The position numbers and the translations under genes are program-made. The notes beneath the pieces were generated by a model. It worked only from the letters and a program-made list of their open reading frames with translations. It was not told the DNA's origin and searched no databases. 64,000 nucleotides of DNA from an uncultured Candidatus Binatia bacterium (lineage in GTDB: Bacteria; Desulfobacterota; Binatia; UBA9968; JAJDTQ01): positions 1,763,282-1,827,281 of the forward strand of contig OY282432.1 in the NCBI GenBank assembly GCA_958295985.1, given 5' to 3'. Below are positions 1 to 8,305 of the stretch, piece by piece (positions within the stretch are counted from its first letter, which is position 1; every line of letters begins with the position of its first letter).

Positions 1-724
1 ACCGCTGACCTCTGCGGTACGTGGCCTCGCCGGCAATCTCCGCGCCGTGCTCTTCCAGGGCCGCCCGGACTCCGGCCCACCCGCTCCGGCCATAGGCGTC
101 GGCCTGGTAGAACATGGCGATGCGCTTTCGCCCGATGCGGACGAAGTTGTTCACCAGGCCCGCGGTCTCCTGCCGGTAGGACGCCCGCAGGTTGAAGGCA
201 AAGTCGCCGTAAGGGGGCTCCCGCTGCGGCTGGGCGCCGGTGAAGGGGAAGAAGAGGTAGACCTGCTGATCCTGGAACTTCTTCAGCATGGGCAGCACGC
301 GGGTGACGGTGGGCGTGCCCACGTAGCCGAAGAGCAGGAAGACCCGGTCCTCCAACATCAGCTTCACGGTGTTCTCGACGCAGGGATCCGGCTGGTACCC
401 GTCGTCGTAGAGCTTCAGGACGATCTCGCGGCCGTTGACGCCGCCGTTCTCGTTGACGTGGTTGAAGTAGGACTTGGCGCCGCGATAGAGCTCGGTGCCC
501 AGGCCGCGGGAGGGGCCGGAGAACGCCGCGGACACCCCCAGGACGATTTCGTTGTCGTTTCGGCTTCCGCCCGTTTCGGCGCCGGCGGCCGCGCTCAAGG
601 AGTGGAGCCAATACGGCGCCAGCATCGCCGCCAGCCCGGCGCGGACCACCGTCCTGCGCGTCAGGCGCGTGCCTGCAACCTGCTGCGTCCCGTCGTCTCT
701 GACCGTACGACTCTGCGTGCTCAC
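1..724 (-). CDS. ABC transporter substrate-binding protein (LivK/branched-chain amino acid type), 3' part outside window
   Basis: This is the N-terminal 241 codons of a periplasmic binding protein; the C-terminus runs off the left edge. A GTG at 724 opens it, preceded by a purine-rich stretch (GAGCGAGG). The leader MSTQSRTVRDDGTQ continues to TRRTVVRAGLAAMLAPYWL, a twin-arginine-like signal. The mature part has the Peripla_BP_6 pattern: IVLGVSAAFSGPSRGLGTEL, then NENGGVNGREIVLKLYDDGY and VFLLFGYVGTPT. Such proteins deliver branched-chain amino acids, amides or aromatic acids to a LivHMGF permease; none is visible here. The ligand is unknown. Confidence 0.85.
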   Translation of the reverse strand, partial: MSTQSRTVRDDGTQQVAGTRLTRRTVVRAGLAAMLAPYWLHSLSAAAGAETGGSRNDNEIVLGVSAAFSGPSRGLGTELYRGAKSYFNHVNENGGVNGREIVLKLYDDGYQPDPCVENTVKLMLEDRVFLLFGYVGTPTVTRVLPMLKKFQDQQVYLFFPFTGAQPQREPPYGDFAFNLRASYRQETAGLVNNFVRIGRKRIAMFYQADAYGRSGWAGVRAALEEHGAEIAGEATYRRGQR

Positions 725-875
725 GAGCCGCCTCGCTCTCTTGAAAGCGGACCTGACCGGAATCCGGGGTCCGTGTGGAAAGTCAACGTGCGCAGATTAA
801 CCCCTATCTCTCTTTGAATCAATAGTGGTCCGGGAAGTCTCCGGCTGCGGTCCCGGTTGCGGGGCGCCCCTGAAG

Positions 876-1781
876 TCACCGTGCCCTCGGGAGCCCTGAC
901 GTTTCGCCCTGGAAGGACCGCAACAGGTCCAGGGTCTCCCGGTCCTCCTTCAGGTCCTTGCCCTTGGGGGTTTCGAGGCACATGGGCAGGCCGAAGAAGC
1001 GCTCGTCGTTCACCAGCATGCGGAACGGCTCCAGGTCCAGGTGTCCTTTGCCGATGATCTCGTGGCGGTCCACCCGGCAGTCGAGCTCCTTTTTCGAATC
1101 GTTCAGGTGGAAGGCGGCGAGGAGCTTGATCCCGATGGCATCGTCGAACTCGGTAAAGGTCCGCTCGTAGCCTTCCCGGGTGCGGAGGTCGTACCCCGCG
1201 GCGAACGCGTGCTGGGTGTCGAAGCACACCCGGAGGCGGTCGCCCTCCCTGGCGCTGTCGATGATGTTGCGGATGTGCTCGAACCGGTAGCCCAGGTTGG
1301 TGCCCTGGCCGGCGGTGATCTCCAGCGCGACGTGGACCTTGAAGCCCGTGCAACGCCGGTGGATCGCGTCCAGGGAACGCGCGATGGTACGCAGGCCCGC
1401 TTGCTCGCCCGCTCCGGTGTGGGCGCCCGGATGGGCGATGAGGCAGGGAATGTCCAGGGCCTCGCACCGCTCCATCTCGTCCACGAAGGCGGTGACGGAT
1501 TTCTGCCGCAGCTCCCGGTCGGGCGCGCCGAGGTTCAGCAGGTAGGAGTCGTGGGCCATGACCGTATGGACCCCGCCGGCCTTCCAGGCGTCCCTGAACG
1601 TCCGGACACCGTCCTCGCTCAAGGGCGCCGACGCCCACTGCCGCGAGGATTTGGTGAAGATCTGGATGGCTTCGCAACCCACGCTGTCGCCTGCGTGCAG
1701 CGCGTTGTGAACCCCGCCGGCGATGGACATGTGGGCTCCCAGCAGGGGACGGTCCACGGGCTTCTTCTTTCGCGGCTCCAT
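876..1781 (-). CDS. nfo: Deoxyribonuclease IV (AP endonuclease IV)
   Basis: A 301-residue Zn-dependent AP endonuclease that cuts 5' of abasic sites in base excision repair. The family's trinuclear zinc ligands can all be found: H77 (AHDSYLLNL), H117 (AHPGAHTG), E154 (LEITAGQG), D188 and H191 (CFDTQHAF), H225 (AFHLNDSK), D238 and H240 (VDRHEIIGKGH) and E270 (LETPKG). Length is close to the usual 280-300, with about eight extra basic residues at the N-terminus (MEPRKKKP). It stands divergent from the EVE-domain gene. Cytoplasmic, and likely a stand-alone housekeeping gene. Confidence 0.95.
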   Translation of the reverse strand: MEPRKKKPVDRPLLGAHMSIAGGVHNALHAGDSVGCEAIQIFTKSSRQWASAPLSEDGVRTFRDAWKAGGVHTVMAHDSYLLNLGAPDRELRQKSVTAFVDEMERCEALDIPCLIAHPGAHTGAGEQAGLRTIARSLDAIHRRCTGFKVHVALEITAGQGTNLGYRFEHIRNIIDSAREGDRLRVCFDTQHAFAAGYDLRTREGYERTFTEFDDAIGIKLLAAFHLNDSKKELDCRVDRHEIIGKGHLDLEPFRMLVNDERFFGLPMCLETPKGKDLKEDRETLDLLRSFQGETSGLPRAR

Positions 1782-1887
1782 GGATGTCTCTTTATCACAA
1801 GGACGCCGTTCACTTCACCCCCAAGGCATGTTGCCACCCGAGCCGCTTTGCAGTATTTCAAGACACGGACGAACAAGGAGGCCTGCC

Positions 1888-2295
1888 ATGGCAAACTGGT
1901 TGCTCAAGACCGAACCCGGCGTTTATTCCTTTGCCGACCTTCAGCGGGACAAGAAAACCATCTGGGACGGCATCAAGAACAATCTCGCCCTCAAGCACCT
2001 CAAGACCGTGAAGAAAGGCGACCGTTGCATCATCTATCATACCGGCGGGCAGAGAGTCTGCGTCGGCTTGGGCACGGCCACCACCGGCGCCTACCCCGAT
2101 CCCGAAAAGGACGACCCCAGGCTGCTGGTGTTCGACATCAAGGCCGGCAAGCCGCTGCCGCGCGAGTTGTCGCTGAACGAGATGAAGCTCAACCCCAGGC
2201 TCGAAGGCTTCGACCTGTTCCGTCTGGGCCGGCTTTCCTTCGTGCCGGTGAGCGATGCCCACTACGACGTCATCATGGAGATGGCTCAGGGCTGA
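1888..2295 (+). CDS. EVE domain-containing protein
   Basis: A 135-residue single-domain protein of the EVE/PUA-like fold (thymocyte nuclear protein 1 family), starting MANWLLKTEPGVYSFADLQ, a typical EVE opening. Other family signatures are TIWDGIKNN, GDRCIIYHTGG and FVPVSDAHYDVI near the end. EVE domains are thought to read modified bases in DNA or RNA; no catalytic activity is established for this group. AAGGAG at 1875-1880 lies 7 nt before the ATG at 1888, so the start is well supported. The AhpD-like gene follows after about 50 bp on the same strand. Confidence 0.9.
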   Translation: MANWLLKTEPGVYSFADLQRDKKTIWDGIKNNLALKHLKTVKKGDRCIIYHTGGQRVCVGLGTATTGAYPDPEKDDPRLLVFDIKAGKPLPRELSLNEMKLNPRLEGFDLFRLGRLSFVPVSDAHYDVIMEMAQG

Positions 2296-2348
2296 GGGCT
2301 TGCCGGTGTAGCCCCCATGACGCTCCCGGCGCCAACAGGAGAGAAACC

Positions 2349-2615
2349 ATGAAGAAGGCAGACTTCCGGCAGTTCTACCGTGACGCCCATGCCGTCGAGT
2401 GCCTCAGCGAGCGCGAGAAGATCTTTCTCGGCCTCGCCGTAGCCATGACGCGAAACTGCGATCCGTGAGTGGACCGGCGCCTTGCGGACGCAAGGAAAGC
2501 AGGGCTCAACGAGGAGGAGCTGGACGCAGCGGTGGACGTCATCGCGGCGGTCGACGCCGGCATCCTGCAGTCCCTCAACCAGCGCATCAAGCAGCGGCAA
2601 AAGGAGAGGGGATGA
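2349..2615 (+). CDS. Probable selenoprotein: AhpD/carboxymuconolactone decarboxylase-like redox protein with in-frame UGA (Sec40)
   Basis: Read conventionally, the ATG at 2349 (AGGAGA six bases upstream) gives only 39 residues, ending NCDP at TGA 2466-2468. The frame stays open beyond the TGA for 48 codons to a second TGA at 2613-2615. Both halves together give an 88-residue helical protein: LSEREKIFLGLAVAMTRNCDP, U, VDRRLADARKAGLNEEEL and so on. In CMD/AhpD-like proteins this position is the second cysteine of the CxxC redox pair, so the motif would be C37-D-P-U40. A perfect hairpin with a GG-starting loop sits 17 nt after the TGA, as a bacterial SECIS needs. The usual His three residues after the pair is absent. 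A nonsense mutation or sequencing error is the alternative. Confidence 0.72.
2480..2495 (+). promoter_or_regulatory. Candidate bacterial SECIS stem-loop
   Basis: CCTTGC (2480-2485), loop GGAC (2486-2489) and GCAAGG (2490-2495) form a perfect 6-bp stem inside the coding sequence. The first loop G is 17 nt after the in-frame TGA. Known bacterial SECIS elements have a small apical loop with a G among its first two bases, about 16-37 nt from the UGA; this one fits on both counts. It would recruit SelB with Sec-tRNA. Function is inferred. Confidence 0.6.
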
Positions 2616-2640
2616 TCCGGCGCTGCCGGCCGCGTGATTC

Positions 2641-2669
2641 TTGAAACCCGCCTTTCGAGGTGGTACACG
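2641..2669 (+). promoter_or_regulatory. Possible sigma-70 promoter for tRNA-Val
   Basis: TTGAAA at 2641-2646 and TACACG at 2664-2669 are separated by 17 bp and end about 20 bp before the tRNA. The -35 is good, the -10 weak. Position is the main support. Confidence 0.35.
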
Positions 2670-2689
2670 TAACAGGTCTACCCCAGGTT

Positions 2690-2766
2690 GGTCGCATAGC
2701 TCAGCTGGTTAGAGCGCTTGCCTCACATGCAAGAGGTCGCAGGTTCGAGTCCTGCTGCGACCACCA
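2690..2766 (+). tRNA. tRNA-Val (anticodon CAC)
   Basis: The 77-nt sequence folds as a standard cloverleaf: acceptor GGTCGCA pairing TGCGACC, D arm GCTC/GAGC, anticodon stem CTTGC/GCAAG around the loop CTCACAT, and T arm GCAGG-TTCGAGT-CCTGC. The loop gives anticodon CAC, which reads GUG valine codons. The discriminator is A and the 3' CCA is encoded (2764-2766). No second tRNA is adjacent. Confidence 0.96.
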
Positions 2767-2909
2767 TCCATTCGGTAAGGGACACGGAACGTCTTGCCGT
2801 CCGGGACTTCGCCAAGTCCAATGACTTCAACATCGTCACCAGGGGCTCCGATTGCCTGGAGATCCATCGAGGGCGCCACGAGGATGGACGGCGCAACGGA
2901 GGACACGCT

Positions 2910-4070
2910 ATGAGTGCAGACCTCAAGATGTTTCTGTTGACCGCGGATCATCTGGTCCGGTGTTGCTGGGACGGACGGTCGCGGCAGGTCGAGGTGCTGG
3001 ACCGCGTGCTGGAGGGCGAGGTGCTGCGGGAGGTTGCCCGGGACGCGGGGGACCCCAACCGGCTCTACGCCGCCACCAGCACGGAGATGCACGTGAGCGA
3101 AGACGGCGGGGAGAGCTGGAAGTGGATTCCGTCCGGCGGCCTCGACTACCGCGACATCTGGACCATGCAACTGCATCCCACGCGGCCCGAGGAGGTCTAC
3201 GTGGGGACGCTGCCGGCCGCGGTGTACGTAAGCGGGGACGGCGGGCGTTCGTTCCGCGAGCTTGCCGCCTTCCGGAGACTTGAGGACTACGCCCGCTGGA
3301 CCTTTCCCCCGCCGCCCCACACGCCGCACATCCGCTGCATCGTACTGGACAGCCGGGTGCCGGACGAGATCGTGGTGGGAGTCGAGGAAGGAGGCGTGGT
3401 GCGGAGCCGCGACCGGGGCGAGACCTGGGAGGACATCAGCGGTCCGCCGAGCGCGGCGGCCTACCCGGAGTTCAACGACCCATCGGGCCGGCTGCCCTAC
3501 CAGATGGGCGTCCACGAGGACGGGCGCGTCTATCGCGACGTGCATTGGGTGCGGCGGGATCCCGCCAGCCTGGTCACGCTGTACGCCACCACCGGCATCG
3601 GCACCTACCGCACCGACGACGACGGCGTTTCCTGGCGCAAGCTGGAATACGACATGGGACGTTCCTACGCCATTCCCTTCGACATCCATCCCACCGTCCC
3701 GGAGCGCATCTTTCTCGGCGCGGCGGAGAACGGTCCCACCTCCTGGAAGGGTTACCGCACGGTCCGTCCGGGGCCGTACAATACCATTCGCTTCAGCCGC
3801 GACACCTCGGAGGAGTTGGGCGGCGCCAAGTCCGCCATCCTGCGCAGCGACGACCGCGGGGCAACGTGGCGCCGGCTCGAAGGCGGTCTGCCACAGGGCC
3901 ACGCCCACATGACGAGCTGCGTGGCGGTGCATCCCGGCGACCCTGACACCGTGGTCATCGGCTATACCGACGGGACCGTGTACGCGAGCCACGACGCCGG
4001 CGAGGCATGGGAAAAGCTCGACCTGCCTGAGTCCAGGCTGTACGGGTTGCGGCTGCTGTCCGATTCCTGA
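2910..4070 (+). CDS. Asp-box (BNR/sialidase-like) beta-propeller protein
   Basis: A 386-residue protein with repeated Asp-box motifs of the form SxDxGxxW: VSEDGGESW, VSGDGGRSF, RSRDRGETW, RTDDDGVSW, LRSDDRGATW and ASHDAGEAW. These mark a beta-propeller of the type found in sialidases, VPS10 and photosystem-stability-like proteins. No signal peptide is seen, so it is probably cytoplasmic. No sialidase catalytic set is recognised; the role may be binding only. The ATG at 2910 follows CGGAGGA. An upstream in-frame extension would run into the tRNA, so the shorter start is chosen. Confidence 0.8.
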   Translation: MSADLKMFLLTADHLVRCCWDGRSRQVEVLDRVLEGEVLREVARDAGDPNRLYAATSTEMHVSEDGGESWKWIPSGGLDYRDIWTMQLHPTRPEEVYVGTLPAAVYVSGDGGRSFRELAAFRRLEDYARWTFPPPPHTPHIRCIVLDSRVPDEIVVGVEEGGVVRSRDRGETWEDISGPPSAAAYPEFNDPSGRLPYQMGVHEDGRVYRDVHWVRRDPASLVTLYATTGIGTYRTDDDGVSWRKLEYDMGRSYAIPFDIHPTVPERIFLGAAENGPTSWKGYRTVRPGPYNTIRFSRDTSEELGGAKSAILRSDDRGATWRRLEGGLPQGHAHMTSCVAVHPGDPDTVVIGYTDGTVYASHDAGEAWEKLDLPESRLYGLRLLSDS

Positions 4071-4121
4071 TCCGTGGCCGGCGTGTCGGACGGGAGTGTC
4101 CCGTCCGACACGCCGCCGCTC

Positions 4122-4967
4122 TCAACTCGAACAGAGCGTGTGGGTGACGGTGATCCGTTCGGCGCGGTAGAACTCGGTGAGGAAATCGTCCGGATCGGCG
4201 TAGCGCCGGTTCGGCACCAGGCGGGCCGGGAAGCTGAACACCAACGGGTCCGCGGCGAACGGGTAGGGGGCGACGACGGCGCGGTGCTCGGCTACGGTGT
4301 CGATGTGGAGCCGCACCGGTTCGGCGCCCTTCCGGCGGGGCACGTCCACGTCGTTCAGGGTGTCGCTGGGCCCGAGCTTCCGCTTTTGGCTGTTCAGGGG
4401 ATAGCGGTTGCAGACGTACTGGGCGAGCTGATCGAACACCTCGATGTACTCGTAGTTGGTCCAGATCTGCTCGTCGGAGGCGTAGTCCCGGAACTCTTCG
4501 GATTGGCCCAACTCCGCGGCCAGCCGTTTCCTCAGCTCCTCCTGATGGTCGACGTACGCGCGCACCCGCGGGTCCGCGGTGCGATCGGGCGGATGGGTGT
4601 ACTTGCCGTAGCCGGCGTTCATGAGCGCCACCCCGTGCATGGCCATCAGCATGGCCGCGTAGGGGTCCCGCTGGAGCACGTTGTCCACCGCGTTCTTGTA
4701 GAAGTCGAGCCTGAGCTGGCCGAGGAACTTGAAGCTGCCGTCGTGGTAGTCCATGGGGAAGCCCTTGTCGTTCAGCGTGGACGGCTTCATCTCCCATTCC
4801 CACCAGCCGATGTCGTGCTCCTGGGCCGCCAGCACCACCGACGCATACGGCTCCGGCCGATCGAACTCCTGGTTGCCCCAGTGGGCGGCAAAGAAGCCCG
4901 CCACCCGGGAGTGGTCGAACTGCAACGCCAGCATCAACTGCGAATCGTTGTAAGGATTGACCATCAT
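4122..4967 (-). CDS. DUF3891 family protein
   Basis: A 281-residue protein opening MMVNPYNDSQLMLALQFDHS, with the family's His-rich pattern: QFDHSRVAGFFAAHWGN, AQEHDIGWWEWE, MAMHGVAL and KYTHPPD. The histidine and acidic residues resemble an HD-like metal site, but no activity is established for DUF3891. No signal or membrane segment. It is convergent with the Asp-box gene and 75 bp upstream of the TctC gene on the same strand. Confidence 0.75.
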   Translation of the reverse strand: MMVNPYNDSQLMLALQFDHSRVAGFFAAHWGNQEFDRPEPYASVVLAAQEHDIGWWEWEMKPSTLNDKGFPMDYHDGSFKFLGQLRLDFYKNAVDNVLQRDPYAAMLMAMHGVALMNAGYGKYTHPPDRTADPRVRAYVDHQEELRKRLAAELGQSEEFRDYASDEQIWTNYEYIEVFDQLAQYVCNRYPLNSQKRKLGPSDTLNDVDVPRRKGAEPVRLHIDTVAEHRAVVAPYPFAADPLVFSFPARLVPNRRYADPDDFLTEFYRAERITVTHTLCSS

Positions 4968-5042
4968 GGCGAATCTTCTCCTGGACCGGTTGACCGGGTA
5001 TGTGCCCGGCGGACCGTGGCGACAACGGGTCCCCGTGCGCGG

Positions 5043-6017
5043 CTATTTGCCCTTCAGCGCGTCCAGCATGGCCTGGCGATACTTGGTGTACAGCTCCACG
5101 AACACCTTCATGTCGCTGGCCGCCTTCTTGCCGCTCGCCTCCACCAGCGGGATGCCCGACTGGGCCACGAAGTCCTTGTAGGGCTTGCTGGTCATGGCCT
5201 TCAACAGAAGGCTCTCCAGCTTCTGGGCGCGGTCCGCGGGCAGACCCGGAGGGCCGACCATGGCGCGAAACACCTTCACGATCAGGTTCTCGTAACCGAG
5301 CTCGATGGCGGTGGGCGTGTCCGGGGCGTTCTTGGCCCGGGTCTCCCCGAGGTTGACGATCGGCCGGATCTCGCCCGAGCGGATGTACGGAAGCGTGGAC
5401 GGGTGATCGATGGGCTGCGTAAACACGTCGAAGTCGCCTCGAATCAGGCCCGGCAGCGTCTCGCCGGTGCCGCCGTAGCCCGCCACCACGTCAAACGGAA
5501 TGTTCAGCTCGTTGGCGGCGAGAAAGGCGTGGATCCAACGCGCGACGCCGATGCCTTCCACGCCCCAGGTCACCCGCTTGGCCTTCTGCAAGTCCTCGAT
5601 CGTCCGATACGGCGATTGGCGGCGGACCAGCAACCCCTCCGCCTCCTGTGCGCTCACCACCGCGAGCCAGGTGAACTTGTCGATGTCGTAGCCGACGTTG
5701 CTTCGGATCATCTGGGTCCCCAGCATCCCGTCGGCGTAGATGTGCCCGATGGTGTAGCCATCGGGCTTTGCGCGGTACATGGCCACGGTTCCGGTGATGC
5801 CGCCGGCGCCCACGACGTTCTTGACGATGACGGCAACGCCCTTGGGCAGCATGGGCTTCATGCTGCGGCCCAGAGCCCTGGCGATGGCATCGAACCCGCC
5901 TCCGGGCGACGCGTGCACGAGGATCGTCAGGTCCCGGTCGGGAAACCCGGCGTGAACGGTATGGGCGAAAACGGCAAGGCCGAAGGCGGCAAACACGGCG
6001 GCAAGGATCCTCTTCAT
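5043..6017 (-). CDS. Tripartite tricarboxylate transporter substrate-binding protein (TctC/Bug family)
   Basis: A 324-residue periplasmic binding protein with a clear signal peptide (MKRILAAVFAAFGLAVFAHTVHA). Bug-family features follow: the N-terminal strand LTILVHASPGGGFDAIAR, then VVGAGGITGTVAMYRAKPDG and the late GPPGLPADRAQKLESLL. These proteins bind carboxylates for TctA/TctB permeases; the nearest permease is the fused one at 15953-18019, so this looks like an orphan receptor. It is divergent from hsp20. Ligand unknown. Confidence 0.9.
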   Translation of the reverse strand: MKRILAAVFAAFGLAVFAHTVHAGFPDRDLTILVHASPGGGFDAIARALGRSMKPMLPKGVAVIVKNVVGAGGITGTVAMYRAKPDGYTIGHIYADGMLGTQMIRSNVGYDIDKFTWLAVVSAQEAEGLLVRRQSPYRTIEDLQKAKRVTWGVEGIGVARWIHAFLAANELNIPFDVVAGYGGTGETLPGLIRGDFDVFTQPIDHPSTLPYIRSGEIRPIVNLGETRAKNAPDTPTAIELGYENLIVKVFRAMVGPPGLPADRAQKLESLLLKAMTSKPYKDFVAQSGIPLVEASGKKAASDMKVFVELYTKYRQAMLDALKGK

Positions 6018-6141
6018 GTCACCCTCCTGGGTTCCGGAACAAGATCAAGGCGAAAACGGATGGCATTATAGGGTCGCCCGAGCGGCGGTGTCAATGAGTT
6101 CGTTTCCACACGGCGGTTGAAGAAATCCGCTCGGTACACCG

Positions 6142-6170
6142 TTGACCCGGGCCGTTTCGATGCTTACCTT
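6142..6170 (+). promoter_or_regulatory. Weak sigma-70-like promoter candidate upstream of hsp20
   Basis: TTGACC (6142-6147) and TACCTT (6165-6170) are 17 bp apart in the 229-bp divergent gap. The -10 is poor and no convincing heat-shock sigma-32 promoter was found, so this is a tentative pick. Confidence 0.25.
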
Positions 6171-6246
6171 CTTCTTGCGACAGGGAGCTCCACAGCATTC
6201 AGGGAAAGCAGTTTCAGCATGATTTTCAGGGAAGGAGGTACGAACG

Positions 6247-6705
6247 ATGTTGGGATATGAAGTGACCCGATGGCATCCGTTTCTGTTTGGCGGACAGCGC
6301 GACGTGGACGCTGTACTCGACCGGTTCCTGGGGCGCCGTGAAGCGGACGGAGGTTGGACGCCTCCGATGGACGCATACGTCAGGGACGGCAACTACGTGC
6401 TGCGGGCCGACCTGCCGGGAGTGGAGCCGAAGGATCTGGACATCCAGGTAGAAGGCCGGCTCCTGACCATCAAGGGAGAACGCAAGCGCGAGGAGAAGGG
6501 CCACACCCTTCGAGAGACCTTCCACGGCAAGTTCGAGCGCACCGTGAGGCTGCCCAACGGCGTCGACGCCGCGAAGATCGAGGCCCGGCACAGGAACGGT
6601 GTGGTCGAGGTTTCGGTGCCGCTCCCGGTCAAGGCGGCAGGCCGCAGGGTCCCGGTTCAAGCGGAAGCCGGCGAGGTGAAGACCATCGAGTCCCAAGCCG
6701 GTTGA
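6247..6705 (+). CDS. Hsp20/alpha-crystallin small heat shock protein
   Basis: A 152-residue small heat shock protein, an ATP-independent holdase. The alpha-crystallin domain covers about residues 40-135: PMDAYVRDGNYVLRADLPGV, then LDIQVEGRLLTIKGERKREE, FERTVRLPNGVDAAKIEA and the strand RNGVVEVSVPLP. The usual C-terminal I/V-x-I/V oligomerisation tail may be represented by RRVPV. GGAGG precedes the ATG at 6247 with good spacing. A strong terminator follows at 6745-6778. Confidence 0.95.
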   Translation: MLGYEVTRWHPFLFGGQRDVDAVLDRFLGRREADGGWTPPMDAYVRDGNYVLRADLPGVEPKDLDIQVEGRLLTIKGERKREEKGHTLRETFHGKFERTVRLPNGVDAAKIEARHRNGVVEVSVPLPVKAAGRRVPVQAEAGEVKTIESQAG

Positions 6706-6744
6706 CCGGCGCGTTCGCGAAACCGTCCGTCCACGGACGGCAGG

Positions 6745-6778
6745 AAAGGGGGTCTCTCCGAAAGGGAGACCCCCTTTT
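6745..6778 (+). terminator. Rho-independent terminator after hsp20
   Basis: GGGGGTCTC (6748-6756) pairs with GAGACCCCC (6766-6774) and is followed by TTTT. AAA before the stem can pair with the T tract. It lies between convergent genes and mainly suits plus-strand termination. Confidence 0.85.
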
Positions 6779-6784
6779 GCTTTG

Positions 6785-8236
6785 TCACACCTCCACGATG
6801 GGCTGCCCGATGATCCACAGGCTGAAGATCGTGTAACCGACCATCAGGATCAGCATGGGGAGCTGCGGCGCAACGACCGCGCTGCCGCCGCGTCCGCGGT
6901 GCGCCGCCAGATGGGCGAGCCACACGGCGATGACGTGGCCGGCGACGATGACGAAGAGTGAGAACAGCCACAGGGAGCGGGCGTCCACCACGGTCGGGTC
7001 CGGCGTTACGCCCGCGGTGCCAAAGAGATCCCAGCCGGCTCCGAACGGGTCGGAGATGTGTCCGTAGAGGCGCTGGCCCTCGATCATCAACAGCAGCAGG
7101 TAGTGCGCCAGGTGATAGGCGATGGCGATGGGCACCAGCGTAAGGAAGTAGGACGAGGCCACGTCCGTGGCGCCGCGCCGCGGGTCTCCCCCGCGGCTCT
7201 CCAGGTGCGCCATGAGCCTACAGGTACCCAGGAACAAGGCCACGAAGCAGAGCGGCGCCAGCACGAGCCCGGTGGTGAAGACCAGAGTGCGCGCCCCGGT
7301 GTTTCCCAGGAGATGGGTCCAACCGAGGTCGTACAACCCGTGCAAGGCCGCGGCGTAGAACCGCGCCCACACGGGCGTGTGGAGAAAGCCGTCGAAGCTC
7401 ACCGTGGCGAGCAGCGTCACCACCAGCACTACCATCGAAATCGGGGCCTTCCGGCCGTCCGCCAACCCGGACCCGTAGTGCCGCAGCAGGAGCCGTCCCT
7501 GCGCCGTCCGGGTCAGGGGAGCGAAACGGCCGAAAAGTCCGAAGACGACCGAGAACGTTTCGCCGCACTTGAGCCAGGGCTCGACGCCGTACCGGGCCAT
7601 GCCGGCCCAGGTGACGGCGCTGTAGATCAGGATGACGGAAGCGAGGCTGGCGGGCGCGGTGTTGTTCGGCCACACCAACTCGGCCCAGGCAAAGCACAGG
7701 TAGAGGAACACGGCCGGCCAAACGCCCACCCATGAAGGCACCCGCCGGAGAGCGCCGCGGCGCGGGCTCCCGGGCAACAGCGCCGGCACCGCGGCCCAGG
7801 GATTCACCGCCGGCCAGATGTTGCCCACGAGGGCGCAGACGAAACCCAGACCGACCCACCAGGCTATCCAGACGAACGCGGGCAGGATGTTCGCCAGCGG
7901 GTCCTCCTGGGTGCCGAGCAGTCCGGCGACGATCAGGAAGACGAAGACGACCACGGCGAGGATGGCCAGGATCCTCGCCGGTACCTCGCCGGCGACGAGA
8001 CGCCCGAGCCAGGTCCGGGAGATGTCGAGGCTTCGGGACGGTACCGGGGCGGCGTCCCTGCGAAAGGCGGCCAGCACGACGAAGGTCAGGGCAACCACGA
8101 GCCCCGCCCCCGCGAGATAGTACCAAAGCGGCACCGGCAGGTCGTAGCGCTGGACGATGGCGTGGCCCCATGCCGCGTCGGAGGCCACGGACAGGACGCC
8201 GAGACCCGCGAGCGACGCGCAGGCGGCCCTGCTCAC
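6785..8236 (-). CDS. Polytopic membrane protein of unknown function
   Basis: A 483-residue integral membrane protein with about 10-11 hydrophobic segments (for example LVVALTFVVLAAF, ILAILAVVVFVFLIVAGLL and YFLTLVPIAIAYHLAHYLLL). The N-terminus (AWGHAIVQRYDLPVPLWYYL) resembles multi-TM proteins often labelled fenitrothion hydrolase in databases; that label is weak and no hydrolase motif was seen. Conserved-looking loop residues include NIWPAVNPWAA. It is convergent with hsp20 and 69 bp downstream of the Kelch gene. Confidence 0.7.
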   Translation of the reverse strand: MSRAACASLAGLGVLSVASDAAWGHAIVQRYDLPVPLWYYLAGAGLVVALTFVVLAAFRRDAAPVPSRSLDISRTWLGRLVAGEVPARILAILAVVVFVFLIVAGLLGTQEDPLANILPAFVWIAWWVGLGFVCALVGNIWPAVNPWAAVPALLPGSPRRGALRRVPSWVGVWPAVFLYLCFAWAELVWPNNTAPASLASVILIYSAVTWAGMARYGVEPWLKCGETFSVVFGLFGRFAPLTRTAQGRLLLRHYGSGLADGRKAPISMVVLVVTLLATVSFDGFLHTPVWARFYAAALHGLYDLGWTHLLGNTGARTLVFTTGLVLAPLCFVALFLGTCRLMAHLESRGGDPRRGATDVASSYFLTLVPIAIAYHLAHYLLLLMIEGQRLYGHISDPFGAGWDLFGTAGVTPDPTVVDARSLWLFSLFVIVAGHVIAVWLAHLAAHRGRGGSAVVAPQLPMLILMVGYTIFSLWIIGQPIVEV

Positions 8237-8305
8237 GGCGTGCTCCCCGTCCGCGACGCCGGTTCGTTCATGGGTCGGCTCGATGCCGGTTCCCGGCGCT
8301 CGCGA

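Noticed and set aside
4074..6071. 665-residue plus-strand frame
   Set aside because: Antisense shadow of the DUF3891 and TctC genes, with no recognisable domain.
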